Assembly: GCF_001293775.1 (NCBI RefSeq)
Contig: NZ_LGLN01000035.1
Coordinates: 1-64,000 of the forward strand
DNA from: Pseudomonas syringae pv. cilantro
GTDB taxonomy: Bacteria > Pseudomonadota > Gammaproteobacteria > Pseudomonadales > Pseudomonadaceae
Length of the DNA stretch: 64,000 nt
Direction: 5' to 3'
The first letter of the stretch is position 1. Every line of letters starts with the position of its first letter. This document shows positions 17,187 through 27,219 of the stretch, piece after piece. Under the pieces are notes generated by a model. That model was not told where the DNA came from, ran no database searches, and was given only the letters and a program-made list of their open reading frames with translations. The position numbers and the translations under genes are program-made.

Positions 17187-20100
17187 TCAGCGTGGCACAA
17201 AACGCTCCCGCCCCAACAATGTAATCAGCAACGTCAGCGAATCAGCATTTTTGAGCATGATTTTCGCTCGTTTCTGCACGTCGGAATAAAACACGTCCTT
17301 GGCCTGATCCAGTGTAGGCTTGCCGGTAATGCGCAAAATCGCCTGTTTGCCATCGCCGTCCCTCCTTCGCAGATCACGAATCTCTCCATCTTCGAGCTTG
17401 CTGAACAACTGGCTGCGATCCGTGTTGCAGGACAAGGTTTTCTGCTGGAGCGTCACCTGGTGATTTATAAGCTTTTTGCGATGTTCCGATGCGTCATCCA
17501 GAAGGTCCAAGTACGGTGCCTGAGAGTCGACATAGACAATATCAGCAGTGTCGAGAGCAAGATGAGACAGCTCATGAAGCAGGATGGCGGCGCGATAATG
17601 GCTGCCGAACCTGAACTCGCCCGAGCGCATCGCACTGATCTTGAATCGGTACTCGGGGGTGTGGAAGAACAGTTCGGTCAGAAAAATCCTTTGGTGTGGG
17701 TCAGCCGGGATGACAAAGCCGCTGGTCGACTCATGACCAATCCGGTTGATTCCCACGACATAGCGCGGCGAGTCTATCGGAGAAAGGGACGGATCCATCA
17801 GCGCCTGATAGATGTCGGTGACCGCTGTTCTGGTCATATCGTAAATACGATCATCTGGCGTTTTTTCGCTGAAAAACTCAGCAAGGATGCGCTCCACCCG
17901 TACGTCTGCAGCACCTTCGGGTGAGCGAAGAGCAAGATTGGACAGGCAGTTTTCCAGATAGCGTTGCGCCTGAGCGTGCGCTTCCTCAATCGACTGCGCC
18001 ATCTCCCGGTAAGTACGGCGAATGTCGGACATACCGCTCGCATTGACGACCAGTGCTTCGTCGACATCGTCGTCCACGATCTCGCGGTACATGCGGGTGA
18101 CCATCCCGCCGCCACCCTTCAGCCCGCTCTGAATATCAAGTCTCCAGCGCTGGCTTTCATCAAGTCGCACAGACGGCCCGGTTTTGCCATGAGCAACGAT
18201 AAACCAGCCTTCTGCATCAGAGCGCAACTCATACACCTTGCCTTCTACAGCGGCATAAGTGTTGCCGGTCTCCAGATCGTTGTAGGTATTCATCAATTCA
18301 TCGCGCTCCAGTGCGTTCAGCGCGATAGTGTGAAATTCGAACTCACGCAAACGGGCCCGTATCTGCTGAGTGAGCGAACTGTTGCTCCATGAAAATTCCA
18401 GGGGTGACGGGTTATTTTCATTTGAGTCATCAGACGCAACCTCTTCCGCCAGCGTACCCACCTCCTCATCCAGCTGGGCGACCAGCGCACGCGGGTTTTG
18501 CCTGGCGGAAATCATCACGCTCAGCGCCGCCATGAACTCTGAAAACGCCTTGCCCCAGCGTTGTTCTCCGGCTGAAGCCGCCGACGAGTTCAATAACGTC
18601 TGGCTTTGCCATACACCAATCAGCACGCCCAGCCGCCCCGGCATGAGCGTCATGATCTGTTCGGCGCCCAGGCTGAACAGGTATTGCGAGGCGCTGCTCC
18701 GGTGTTCGGCATTGGTGACACTCTGCTGCCGAACCTCCAGCTTCAACGCATCCACAGCGCCGTTGAACAGCAACTCGGTAGCATTACCTTCAAAAGGCTC
18801 GACACTCAGTCTGACGGATGGCGGTTGCTCCCAGGGCATGTCGAACGAGGACTCGACGCTGAACGGCAAGTGCGGCTCCACGAACCCACCGTTGTCGTAA
18901 ATCCTGCGAAACTCGGGATCGATCCGGCTGAGGATGAAGGCCTGAAGACTGGCAGAGGTTCGAATGTCCTCCAGCAACGCGGCCTGATGCGGGTATTCCT
19001 TGAAAACAAATTCGTCGTGCATCAGCGCATAGAGTATCCATGGGCCAGCGTGCGGCTCGGCGGGTCCGATCAGGTAAGTGTTCACGACAACGGCCGGGGC
19101 CCAGCCTTCCGTGGCCGGGAGCAGTCGCAACGGACTGAGCACCACCTTCACCCCCTGAACCGGGAGACGAGCGACCCCGTCAGGCATATTCAGTACGCCT
19201 TCGATGAAGCGATAGGCCTGATCGGACAGCTCTTTCCTGAGTTTGAGAACCAGCGCACGCAAGGTGTCCAGCGCCGGCATCTGTTCGGTAAACAGCTGCC
19301 TGCGCTCCAGGTAGGTAGGCGAACTGGTGGCCAGCGCCGACTCCAGCAGCGTCCGGTAGCCCGACGCAACATCCATCGATTCAGCCAGGCTGCGGATGTA
19401 GAGCGGCGTCAGCGTTGCAGGGATAGGCCGACCGTCTGCAGAGGCCAGCGCAATGACGCCGTCTTGCCTGGACATGAAGCGATTCGCTGCAAACTCGACA
19501 AGATTTTCACTGACTCTTTGAGTCGCTGCGGGTATCGAGGCAGGCACCTGGCCCGGGGCGGCAGGCACGGGAACATAATGGGTCAGCGTGACCAGGATCG
19601 CTTCGGGGTCAAGGTATTGCTCGGGAAAGTCCGCTTTGAGGCGGGCGATCAGTTGTGCCTGCGAATACTCGTAAAGGCTGGGGATATCGAACAGAAAGTC
19701 CTTTCTACCGACACAGATGACATAGAACCGACGCATGGCCTCGACGAGAGAAACCTGATCGAGCATCGGGGCCTCGGTGATCCAGACCGGTACCACCGCC
19801 TTGTAGATAATGAACTGAATGGCAACACCCAGATTGCTCAACGCCTGACGGTTGCGGTCGTCTCGCTCGGCGGCATTCAGCAGATAAATGAAAGTGCTTG
19901 ATGGCAATTGCCAGGTCACGGCCTGCCGGTAGAGGTCAGCGGCGGTACGCTGTTGCCGCTCGATTTCCTGATGCTGCAAGGCCTCGATGAAATGTCCGTC
20001 GATCCGCTGCAGGGTCAGCCTGACCTCCGGTGTTTGCACTCGCCCGAAATAAGCGAGCAGCGCCAGGCGGTCCGGAAGGGTCAGAAGGCCGGACAGAGGC

Positions 20101-22388
20101 GCACCGTCCGTGCTGCCGAACAAATGAGACAGAACGTATTGCTCAAGCGTCGTAACGTTTTCGAACAGCGTCAGGCCTCGGCCCAGCGACCACAGGACCG
20201 GATCGAGGGTGCCGCCCACCACGAACGTGTTGGGCAACATGATGGAAGGCATGTGCGCGTCGTAACTGATCGACAGGGTATAGGCTTCCACGCGCGCTTC
20301 GCCGAGCGCAGCACGCATGGATCGCAGCGGCCTGTCGAGCACTTGCTGAACGCTCTGCAGCGTCGACTCCGGCAACGTGGCGATGCGCTGTTCCATGAGC
20401 AGCTCGAGACGCAATGCGTACTCGCGGATCAGACTGCATAACACGCCTGGGTGCACCGCCATGTCCATATAGCGGCTCGATTTTTCGAAAAACTCACCCA
20501 CTTGCCGCTCGAAACGCGCAGGAAAGTCCGTCAGTACACAGGTGAGTATCTGTTCGAGCAAAGACACAGGCAAACGCCGCACCGGTCGGTCTGACATCGG
20601 TGCTGCGAGCCCTTCAAGCACCTGCCCGGCAGAAAGCGTTGTCTGCGTATGACCACAAGCCCTTTCGAGTGCGGCTGAAAGCATGTGCACTGGCGGTTCG
20701 TCGCCAGCGGTCCCGGCCACCCAAAGCGCCTGGGCATTGAGGCGCGGTCCGTCCACCTGCGCCAGATAGCGATTCAATGCGTGCAGCATGCAGCCGTCCA
20801 CGCCAGCGTGCAGGGCATCTTGACGCGCCAGCAGTGTTTCGACTTTCTTCAATTTTCCAAGCCAGGTATCGGACGCCTCATGGCTGATACGCACCGCCCC
20901 TTCTGCAGTCGCGACGGATGCGCCCCAGAGCTGATCGAAGGCAACCGGCGAAGAACGCCAGCGCCCCGGGTCTTGCAGGCTTAACAGGCGACTATCCAGA
21001 TACGCCCGTATATCCAGGGCATCATCGATACGCACCGGCGTCTTTTCAAAACCGATGGCAGGCAGCCCCAGCACATGGCGCAAGTTGCGTTGCTGCAGCG
21101 CGATCATCGAATCCATGAACTCGCCGAAAAAATCTGACGTGGTCAGTTCTTGATAAAGCTCGACACTTCCCGGAGTGCTGACCGATACGTGATCGTTCAA
21201 CGATGAATAGAACAGCAACGCGGCGCGCGCAGGGTCACTGGTCAGGAAAGCCACCAGTTGCTCAGAACCGTCAAAATGCCTGAAACCTGAAAGGGACGAA
21301 TACAGGTACATCCCCCACGACGCATCTGCCGGGAAGTCGATCAACAAAAGTCCGACCAGCTTGACGGGCTCCTGACCGGCCACAACCGCCGACAGTCTTC
21401 GCACCCTGATCGATTGCGGATCGCTTGCGACCCGATGCGAGGGCAACAGGTCACGCAGGCGATGATAACCGGCATCACTCAGCGAACCGTTTGCGCGACT
21501 GGCCAGCAGGTGTTGGCGAAAACACTCGGCCAGCGCATGAATCACCGACTCACGCCGGGTCCGGCCATCTGCCTGCGCCGACGTCCAGTAGTCCGCCAGC
21601 AAGCGTTCGTAAACAGTGCCTATTTCGTCGACCGCACCGCTCAGTGCGTTCTGGAACAGGCTGGCCTCCGGATCAGTCAGCGCAAGTCCCTCACGATCCA
21701 TGAACTGACGGAAAAGGCCGGGCGGCAGGCGCTCGGAAACGATTTCATCCAGCGCCGAATCCGCCAGGTACTGGGTGCCCACGACGGCTGTCAGTACCCG
21801 ATCAGTGAGCGGACTGCTGTCGACGATTTGCAGAAGATGGCTGAAGACATCAATGCCCCCTCCCGCCCCTCGCCGTGTCAGACCCGCCTGAAAAGCCTTG
21901 CCCGCTGCCACCCGCAGATCAGGAAGGTCATGCAACTGCGACCAGAGACCCTCAAGATGTCTGGCCTGTTGGCGCATGATCGAGAGGGTTCGCGCTTCGA
22001 ACAGGGGCCCCTCCACCAGCTCGGCATTGATCGTGACCTGAGTACCGATGTCATCGAACCGCTGTTGCAGGGCGGTGAGCAATGCAGCGCGATGCTCGAA
22101 TCGCTCGATTCCGAACGTCAGTGTGCTTAAAAAGACCGCTGCATCCTGACTGCTGAAGAGCAAGGCGCCCGCCAGTTCGGCATTGACCGCCGAACCATCG
22201 CTCGTGACCAGCCTGTAAACCTCAGGCCGTGGCGCTGAGAAATCTGCAATAGCGGGTTCACCCGTCAGGCTAAGCAGCCACTGGCTTTGACTGATACTGA
22301 TACGCGCCTGCTCAACGGCGTCCTGAATATCCAGAGCAAAGCGCGCACGCAGGGTGTCGCTGAAAAAATACGGAGGTGTGTCTGACAT
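17187..22388 (-). CDS. giant dermonecrotic-toxin-like protein with C-terminal HExxH metalloprotease motif
   Basis: ATG 22388 follows AAGGGA at good spacing; 1733 aa. No signal peptide or membrane helix is seen. Most of the protein is a long helical body resembling the Pseudomonas proteins annotated as dermonecrotic toxin domain (DUF6543). Typical features are AGPWILYALMHDEFVFKEYP, the following GGFVEPHLPF, and NGAVDALKLEVRQQSVTNAE at about residues 1150-1250. The last 200 residues differ in character. They contain LLHELSHLALDTADIVYVD, an HExxH zinc site with His at about residue 1605, followed by T-A-D-I-V-Y, which resembles the third-ligand Asp and the Tyr of aspzincin (M35) peptidases. A body plus a peptidase tip suggests a large secreted or injected toxin. 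No secretion signal, VgrG, Hcp or immunity gene lies beside it. The gene is monocistronic. The toxin role is inference; the HELSH motif is seen directly. Confidence 0.65.
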   Translation of the reverse strand: MSDTPPYFFSDTLRARFALDIQDAVEQARISISQSQWLLSLTGEPAIADFSAPRPEVYRLVTSDGSAVNAELAGALLFSSQDAAVFLSTLTFGIERFEHRAALLTALQQRFDDIGTQVTINAELVEGPLFEARTLSIMRQQARHLEGLWSQLHDLPDLRVAAGKAFQAGLTRRGAGGGIDVFSHLLQIVDSSPLTDRVLTAVVGTQYLADSALDEIVSERLPPGLFRQFMDREGLALTDPEASLFQNALSGAVDEIGTVYERLLADYWTSAQADGRTRRESVIHALAECFRQHLLASRANGSLSDAGYHRLRDLLPSHRVASDPQSIRVRRLSAVVAGQEPVKLVGLLLIDFPADASWGMYLYSSLSGFRHFDGSEQLVAFLTSDPARAALLFYSSLNDHVSVSTPGSVELYQELTTSDFFGEFMDSMIALQQRNLRHVLGLPAIGFEKTPVRIDDALDIRAYLDSRLLSLQDPGRWRSSPVAFDQLWGASVATAEGAVRISHEASDTWLGKLKKVETLLARQDALHAGVDGCMLHALNRYLAQVDGPRLNAQALWVAGTAGDEPPVHMLSAALERACGHTQTTLSAGQVLEGLAAPMSDRPVRRLPVSLLEQILTCVLTDFPARFERQVGEFFEKSSRYMDMAVHPGVLCSLIREYALRLELLMEQRIATLPESTLQSVQQVLDRPLRSMRAALGEARVEAYTLSISYDAHMPSIMLPNTFVVGGTLDPVLWSLGRGLTLFENVTTLEQYVLSHLFGSTDGAPLSGLLTLPDRLALLAYFGRVQTPEVRLTLQRIDGHFIEALQHQEIERQQRTAADLYRQAVTWQLPSSTFIYLLNAAERDDRNRQALSNLGVAIQFIIYKAVVPVWITEAPMLDQVSLVEAMRRFYVICVGRKDFLFDIPSLYEYSQAQLIARLKADFPEQYLDPEAILVTLTHYVPVPAAPGQVPASIPAATQRVSENLVEFAANRFMSRQDGVIALASADGRPIPATLTPLYIRSLAESMDVASGYRTLLESALATSSPTYLERRQLFTEQMPALDTLRALVLKLRKELSDQAYRFIEGVLNMPDGVARLPVQGVKVVLSPLRLLPATEGWAPAVVVNTYLIGPAEPHAGPWILYALMHDEFVFKEYPHQAALLEDIRTSASLQAFILSRIDPEFRRIYDNGGFVEPHLPFSVESSFDMPWEQPPSVRLSVEPFEGNATELLFNGAVDALKLEVRQQSVTNAEHRSSASQYLFSLGAEQIMTLMPGRLGVLIGVWQSQTLLNSSAASAGEQRWGKAFSEFMAALSVMISARQNPRALVAQLDEEVGTLAEEVASDDSNENNPSPLEFSWSNSSLTQQIRARLREFEFHTIALNALERDELMNTYNDLETGNTYAAVEGKVYELRSDAEGWFIVAHGKTGPSVRLDESQRWRLDIQSGLKGGGGMVTRMYREIVDDDVDEALVVNASGMSDIRRTYREMAQSIEEAHAQAQRYLENCLSNLALRSPEGAADVRVERILAEFFSEKTPDDRIYDMTRTAVTDIYQALMDPSLSPIDSPRYVVGINRIGHESTSGFVIPADPHQRIFLTELFFHTPEYRFKISAMRSGEFRFGSHYRAAILLHELSHLALDTADIVYVDSQAPYLDLLDDASEHRKKLINHQVTLQQKTLSCNTDRSQLFSKLEDGEIRDLRRRDGDGKQAILRITGKPTLDQAKDVFYSDVQKRAKIMLKNADSLTLLITLLGRERFVPR

Positions 22389-22515
22389 CTGCTGTTTCCC
22401 TTGGTCCAGCCTCACCGCACACGAAACCTGAGCGCATGGGTGAGGACAAAAGGAAACAGCTTATTGCGATAGCCTGCGGCAACTGCGTTACATAAAGCAG
22501 CTCAGCGACATCGGC

Positions 22516-23085
22516 TCAGTTGGCCGCTACTCGGGCGTTCTTTTCGACCCAGGCGGCGAACGCGTCGATGAAGGTCTGTAAAAACGGTCGGGTTTTCTCG
22601 GACAGCGCACCAGACTCATCGAAAAAGCTCCCGGCACCGCCCAGATAGGCTTCAGGCTGTTGCAGGCACAACACGTCCAGAAACACCAGTGACTGACGCA
22701 AGTGGTGGTTGGCACCAAAGCCGCCGACAGCGCCTGGTGAAGCACTGATCACAGCGCCCGGCTTGCCACTGAAGGCACTCTTGCCATAAGGCCGCGAGCC
22801 CACATCGATGGCGTTCTTCAACGCTCCCGGTACCGAGCGGTTGTATTCCGGGGTCACAAACAAGACGCCGTCGGCCGCGCCGAGCTGCTCGCGAAAGGTG
22901 CTGTATGCCTGCGGCGGTGAAGCGCCGTCGATGTCTTCGTTGTACAGCGGCAGATCGCCGATCTCGACGATGTTCAGTTTCAGGCTGGCAGGTGCCAGAT
23001 CTGCCAGAGCAAGCGCGATCTTGCGGTTGATGGAGTCTTTTCGCAGACTGCCGACCAATACGGCAATGGTATGAACCTGGCTCAT
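22516..23085 (-). CDS. NADPH-dependent FMN reductase / quinone reductase
   Basis: 189 aa from ATG 23085; an in-frame ATG 24 bases upstream adds residues that do not fit the family. The flavodoxin-like fold is shown by LVGSLRKDSINRKIA, the phosphate-binding loop for FMN, and by VTPEYNRSVPGALKNAIDVG, the hallmark of the ChrR/YieF/AzoR-like FMN_red family. Members reduce quinones, chromate or azo dyes and protect against oxidative stress. The gene is divergent from a short hypothetical gene. Confidence 0.9.
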   Translation of the reverse strand: MSQVHTIAVLVGSLRKDSINRKIALALADLAPASLKLNIVEIGDLPLYNEDIDGASPPQAYSTFREQLGAADGVLFVTPEYNRSVPGALKNAIDVGSRPYGKSAFSGKPGAVISASPGAVGGFGANHHLRQSLVFLDVLCLQQPEAYLGGAGSFFDESGALSEKTRPFLQTFIDAFAAWVEKNARVAAN

Positions 23086-23295
23086 GAAAATATCCGTCCT
23101 CTGATTCAAGGGAAAATTGGGTATGGAACAGAAGCAGGGTTTAGACGCCCCCCGCTCCAGTCAATTCCCGAGTACTATCCCGAAGCCCGGATTATTTTTT
23201 TGATTCGGGCAAACTCCCCTATAGATCAGTGGTCTACAAGCCTCGATAGTTTTGTAAACCAGCAGTTATATTCAGTTTCAGAGGTTAGTGAGCAA

Positions 23296-23511
23296 ATGGC
23301 TTCAGTTCTCGTCGGACAATTTCATGCCAGAGACGTCGAAGGTCGCGTCTACCCGGTGCATGAGTTCCAGGAATCGCAGCCGGATGAGGCAAAGAGCGGT
23401 CAGCCGGTGATCACCTACAAATTGGCGATCGGTGACCGGGTCAGGCATCTGGGTGGGGACAATTTCGAGTTGGTCGGGTCCGGCGTGCAGATGACCCGTA
23501 TTCCCGGATAA
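23296..23511 (+). CDS. small conserved-looking hypothetical protein
   Basis: 71 aa from ATG 23296. The open frame continues 225 bases upstream, but that part overlaps the start of the reductase gene and is AT-rich and non-coding in character. GAGG lies 11 bases before the ATG. The sequence is polar with several Gly/Asp turns (KLAIGDRVRHLGGDN) and no membrane segment, Cys motif or known domain that I recognise. It ends 32 bases from the convergent acetyltransferase gene. Function unknown. Confidence 0.6.
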   Translation: MASVLVGQFHARDVEGRVYPVHEFQESQPDEAKSGQPVITYKLAIGDRVRHLGGDNFELVGSGVQMTRIPG

Positions 23512-23543
23512 CCAACGCTTTTCTTGTCTTGGGCCCGCTTGTC

Positions 23544-24101
23544 TCAGGCAGCGGGAAAGATCAGGTACCAGAAGATAGCGGTTTCCCGAGTGTGTGGATC
23601 AATGCCTCGATAGCGCATATGGTCCACCCCGCCTACCACGTAGCCGCAACGTTCATATAAACGGCAGGCCGCCAGGTTGTTGTTCTGGGTTTCCAGGACG
23701 ATGCCGGGCAGATTGCGCTTGCGACTCCAGAATTGCGCCACATCGAGCAGCGAGCGGGCCACGCCATGACGCCGCGCCGATTCATCCACGGCCAGCTCGT
23801 CAATGTAGGCAAAGCCGCTCCAGTGGGTGCTCATGACAATGTGCCCGACTGCACGTCCGTTCAGCCAGGCCACCATGACCGAGCTGGACGCCGCATCACG
23901 ATGATCGGCGAACTCCTGAGAGTCGATGCCGTAGTTCTTGCGGTACGGCTCGACCGGCTCGACCTGCCACGACTCGACACTTTCACCGATCCGCGCCTGG
24001 GCAAAACCGGACACCGTGAAAGTGAATTCGCTGTTGAGGATGTAGTCCTCGAAGCACTCGTCTGCAACCCGAATGCTCAAGGCAGGATTTGCCAGGTTCA
24101 T
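23544..24101 (-). CDS. GNAT-family N-acetyltransferase, streptothricin-acetyltransferase-like
   Basis: 185 aa, single GNAT domain. The acetyl-CoA pyrophosphate loop is visible as VDESARRHGVARSLL (motif A). The C-terminal motif LETQNNNLAACRLYERCGYV followed by an aromatic TAIFWYLIF end is the pattern of Sat-type streptothricin acetyltransferases. Sat enzymes inactivate streptothricin by acetylating its beta-lysine. Chromosomal Pseudomonas relatives may use another amine, so the antibiotic substrate is uncertain. It lies 21 bases downstream of dnaQ on the same strand and could be co-transcribed. Confidence 0.8.
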   Translation of the reverse strand: MNLANPALSIRVADECFEDYILNSEFTFTVSGFAQARIGESVESWQVEPVEPYRKNYGIDSQEFADHRDAASSSVMVAWLNGRAVGHIVMSTHWSGFAYIDELAVDESARRHGVARSLLDVAQFWSRKRNLPGIVLETQNNNLAACRLYERCGYVVGGVDHMRYRGIDPHTRETAIFWYLIFPAA

Positions 24102-24122
24102 GTCAACACTCGCCGATTACAG

Positions 24123-24902
24123 TCAGGAAGAGGCCTGCGCCTCGGCTTCCAGCATCTGAACCCATAGCGCAGGTGCGCCGCAAGCCTTGGCGATCGTGTT
24201 CATACGCACTTCGTGCTCGGCCAGTTCACTTTCACTGGCACGAATGACGCGACAGGGCTGACGATCCGCTGGCAACCGGCGAATTTCACTGCCACGACTG
24301 CTGCCGCCCTCGCCCGAACCATTACCGTCAGACGCATTACCGGCCAGCGACAGGCTGGTCTGCCCGCCCGTCATGGCCAGATAGACTTCCGCCAGAATCT
24401 CGGAGTCGAGCAACGCGCCGTGCAGTTCGCGGCCCGAGTTGTCGACGCCGTAGCGTTTGCACAGCGCATCGAGGCTGTTGCGCTGACCTGGATGGCGCTC
24501 GCGGGCCATCATCAGCGTGTCGAGAATCGAGCAGTGGCGGGTGATGTCCGCCTTGTCCTGTGCGCCCATCAACGCGAATTCGTTGTTGATGAAGCCAACG
24601 TCGAACGCCGCGTTATGAATGATCAGCTGCGCGCCCTTGATGAACTCGAAGAACTCGTCGGCGACTTCGGCAAACCGGGGCTTGCCGACCAGAAACTCAT
24701 TGGTGATGCCGTGAACGCCGATTGCGCCTTCGTCACTTTCACGGTCGGGTTGCAGATACACGTGAAAATGCCGCCCGGTCAGGCGACGGCCAATCAACTC
24801 GACACAACCGATCTCGATGATGCGGTGGCCGTCGGTGACCGGCATACCGGTGGTCTCGGTATCGAGTACGATCGATCTGTTATCCAGGTTTTGCACTGCC
24901 AT
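24123..24902 (-). CDS. dnaQ: DNA polymerase III epsilon subunit (proofreading exonuclease)
   Basis: 259 aa from ATG 24902; the five residues upstream in the open frame are not part of the family. ExoI motif VLDTETTG carries the catalytic Asp and Glu, ExoII is in IIHNAAFDVGFINNE, and ExoIII is in LHGALLDSEIL with the catalytic His and Asp. The C-terminal segment after about residue 190 is the linker and polymerase-binding tail. It removes misincorporated nucleotides within the Pol III core. Located next to rnhA on the same strand, as in many gammaproteobacteria. Confidence 0.96.
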   Translation of the reverse strand: MAVQNLDNRSIVLDTETTGMPVTDGHRIIEIGCVELIGRRLTGRHFHVYLQPDRESDEGAIGVHGITNEFLVGKPRFAEVADEFFEFIKGAQLIIHNAAFDVGFINNEFALMGAQDKADITRHCSILDTLMMARERHPGQRNSLDALCKRYGVDNSGRELHGALLDSEILAEVYLAMTGGQTSLSLAGNASDGNGSGEGGSSRGSEIRRLPADRQPCRVIRASESELAEHEVRMNTIAKACGAPALWVQMLEAEAQASS

Positions 24903-24975
24903 TGACTCTTGCCTCATCTACAGGCCGCGATCTTAGCACGTCGCAGCCACTGCAAGCCTGCAACCACGACAGGGG

Positions 24976-25428
24976 TCAGCCGTGTTTGATGCCGCGCACT
25001 TCGTCCACACCCCGGTTGGCAAGCTGGTCGGCACGCTCGTTGCCGGGGTGGCCGATGTGACCGCGCACCCACTGCCATTTGACGGTATGACGGCTGACCT
25101 GCTCATCCAGCAGTTGCCAGAGGTCGGCATTCTTGACTGGTTCCTTGGCGGCTGTTTTCCAGCCGCGCTTCTTCCAGTTGGGCATCCATTCGGTGATGCC
25201 TTTCATGACGTATTGCGAGTCGGTGACCAGCGTGACTTCACAGGGACGCTTGAGCTCTTCGAGCCCGCGAATGGCGCCAGTCAGCTCCATGCGGTTGTTG
25301 GTGGTATTGGCTTCGCCGCCCCACAGTTCTTTCTCGACCCCTTTGCATACCAGCAGGGCTCCCCAGCCGCCGGGACCGGGATTGCCTTTACAGGCGCCGT
25401 CGGTGAAGAGTTCAACGCTATCACTCAT
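24976..25428 (-). CDS. rnhA: ribonuclease HI
   Basis: 150 aa from ATG 25428. The four catalytic carboxylates are visible: Asp in [18 protein letters not shown], Glu in RMELTGAI, Asp in VTDSQYV and Asp in [12 protein letters not shown]. The enzyme cuts the RNA strand of RNA-DNA hybrids, removing R-loops and primers. Length equals the family norm. It sits between dnaQ and a methyltransferase gene, the conserved yafS-rnhA-dnaQ neighbourhood opposite gloB. Confidence 0.97.
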   Translation of the reverse strand: MSDSVELFTDGACKGNPGPGGWGALLVCKGVEKELWGGEANTTNNRMELTGAIRGLEELKRPCEVTLVTDSQYVMKGITEWMPNWKKRGWKTAAKEPVKNADLWQLLDEQVSRHTVKWQWVRGHIGHPGNERADQLANRGVDEVRGIKHG

Positions 25429-25497
25429 TACAATCTTTTCCACAATGATGGGCTTCGTTGCAGGACACGCGCAGCCGTCGGGGCTTGCGCTCTATCC

Positions 25498-26262
25498 TCA
25501 GGGCTGCGGATCCAGAGCCTTGCGACTGACCTTGGCCATCGGCATGGGAATCAGCTTGCCGATCGGGTCGCGGCGCACCTGACGCACGGGCCGCAGCCCC
25601 ACCACCAGCTTGCGCGCAACCAGAAGATAGAAGCCGCCACCGGGGCTCTGACGTCCGTCGCCGAGGCTTTCGAGACCTGCCAAGCGTGACTGCCATGCTG
25701 CTGAAGCAAGGGGCGGACGATAGCATCCAAAGCGCCGTTTCTCCAGCGCGAAGCCCAGCAGATTAAGCCAGTCGCCAACCCGCGAAGGCGAAATGCAGCG
25801 GGCCTTGCGCAGCGCGTCACGCGCAAAAACGTGCCGCACTCCCCAGGCGCTCCAGGGGTTGATCCCGATGATCAGCAAATGCCCACCAGGGCGCACGCTG
25901 CTGGCGGCTTCACGCAGCAGGCCGTGGGGCGACAGACAGAAATCCAGACCATGCTGCAACACCACCACATCGGCCGCGTGCTCGCTCAAGGGCCAGGCCT
26001 GTTCTTCACAGACAATCTCGACACCCGGCAGCGGTGCGCCGAGCCTGACGTTGCGCTGCACTTGCGGCGCGACCGGCGGCGCCTCCGCCGACGGTCCGTA
26101 ATGCACCAGATAGCCGCCGAAATAACGCCCGAGTTCTTCGTCGAGCACCCGGCGCTCCTCTTCAAGCAGAAGCTGCCCCAGTGGCCCTAAAAGCCATTCA
26201 CGGGCAGCGCGGATCAATGCAAGCCACTCAGGATCAGCCTGAGCGAACGCTTCATCGGTCAT
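25498..26262 (-). CDS. class I SAM-dependent methyltransferase (YafS-like)
   Basis: 254 aa. The central Rossmann segment includes [20 protein letters not shown] and the strand [17 protein letters not shown], typical of Methyltransf_11 proteins. The glycine-rich SAM loop near the N-terminus is degenerate. It occupies the conserved position of E. coli yafS, divergent from gloB and upstream of rnhA. Substrate unknown. Confidence 0.85.
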   Translation of the reverse strand: MTDEAFAQADPEWLALIRAAREWLLGPLGQLLLEEERRVLDEELGRYFGGYLVHYGPSAEAPPVAPQVQRNVRLGAPLPGVEIVCEEQAWPLSEHAADVVVLQHGLDFCLSPHGLLREAASSVRPGGHLLIIGINPWSAWGVRHVFARDALRKARCISPSRVGDWLNLLGFALEKRRFGCYRPPLASAAWQSRLAGLESLGDGRQSPGGGFYLLVARKLVVGLRPVRQVRRDPIGKLIPMPMAKVSRKALDPQP

Positions 26263-26343
26263 GAGTTCTCCTCCAGAGGTGCTCGCCTACAGCGGCAACT
26301 GACTCTAAGATGCACCATTGTCCGCCGCTATGCGAACTGCGCC

Positions 26344-27120
26344 ATGATACAGATACACGCCCTTCCCGCTTTCAATGACAACTACATATGGTTGTTACAA
26401 GACCTTTCGAGCCAGCGCTGCGCGGTGGTCGACCCGGGCGACGCGCAACCGGTCCTGGACTGGCTGGCGAGCATCCGGAGTATGGGCTCACCGACATCCT
26501 GCACTCACCACCACAACGACCACGTCGGTGGCGTGGTGCAGCTCAAGCAGGTCACTCAGGCACGTGTGCATGGCCCGGCCACGGAAAACATTCCGGCACG
26601 TGACGTGGCACTGGCCGACCATGACCGGCTGAACGTGCTCGGGCTCGAGTTTGTGGTACATGCCGTGCCCGGCCATACGCTGGGCCACATCGCGTTCTAT
26701 CATGAAGCTGCCACGACACCGCTGCTGTTCAGCGGTGACACCCTGTTTGCCGCAGGCTGCGGACGCCTGTTCGAAGGCACACCGCAGCAGATGCATGACT
26801 CGCTGCAACGCTTGGCCGGGTTGCCGGACAGCACGTCGATCTACTGCGCTCACGAATACACACTGAGCAACCTGCGCTTTGCTCAGGCGGTCGAACCGGA
26901 CAACCGGGATATCACCGAACGCCTGGCGGAAGTTACCCGCCTGCGTGCCGAAAACCGCATCAGCCTGCCGTCCACACTGGGCCTGGAAAAACGCACGAAC
27001 CCGTTCCTGCGCACCCATGAAACATCCGTTAAAGAAAAAGCGGACGAACGGAACGGCGCGCAAAACACCTCGCAAAGTGCGGTCTTTGCTTGCTTGAGGG
27101 CCTGGAAAGATAAGTTCTGA
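26344..27120 (+). CDS. gloB: hydroxyacylglutathione hydrolase (glyoxalase II), with a locally frame-scrambled segment
   Basis: 258 aa, metallo-beta-lactamase fold. It hydrolyses S-lactoylglutathione in methylglyoxal detoxification. Metal ligands are intact: [10 protein letters not shown] (His55 onward), [31 protein letters not shown] and YCAHEYT. The C-terminal substrate helices ([20 protein letters not shown]) are normal. Residues 44-53 read [10 protein letters not shown], which is foreign to the family. The same DNA in the next frame (26472-26501) reads [10 protein letters not shown], the expected sequence just before the metal motif. So there is a one-base loss before 26472 and a second, compensating indel at about 26502, with overall length only one residue short. 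The protein may still fold, but the strand before the metal site is altered. Sequencing error is possible. Confidence 0.92.
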   Translation: MIQIHALPAFNDNYIWLLQDLSSQRCAVVDPGDAQPVLDWLASIRSMGSPTSCTHHHNDHVGGVVQLKQVTQARVHGPATENIPARDVALADHDRLNVLGLEFVVHAVPGHTLGHIAFYHEAATTPLLFSGDTLFAAGCGRLFEGTPQQMHDSLQRLAGLPDSTSIYCAHEYTLSNLRFAQAVEPDNRDITERLAEVTRLRAENRISLPSTLGLEKRTNPFLRTHETSVKEKADERNGAQNTSQSAVFACLRAWKDKF

Positions 27121-27219
27121 AGCGACCGTGAAACCGCAATAAAATTCTGAATGGTTGACCGGCGGCGGGCTGCTTCCTAGAATCGCCCGACATTTTCGTC
27201 TGGATGTACCCCCCGAACA

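Noticed and set aside
23071..23295. Upstream extension of the 71-aa hypothetical gene
   Set aside because: Overlaps the divergent reductase start and is AT-rich and non-coding in character.
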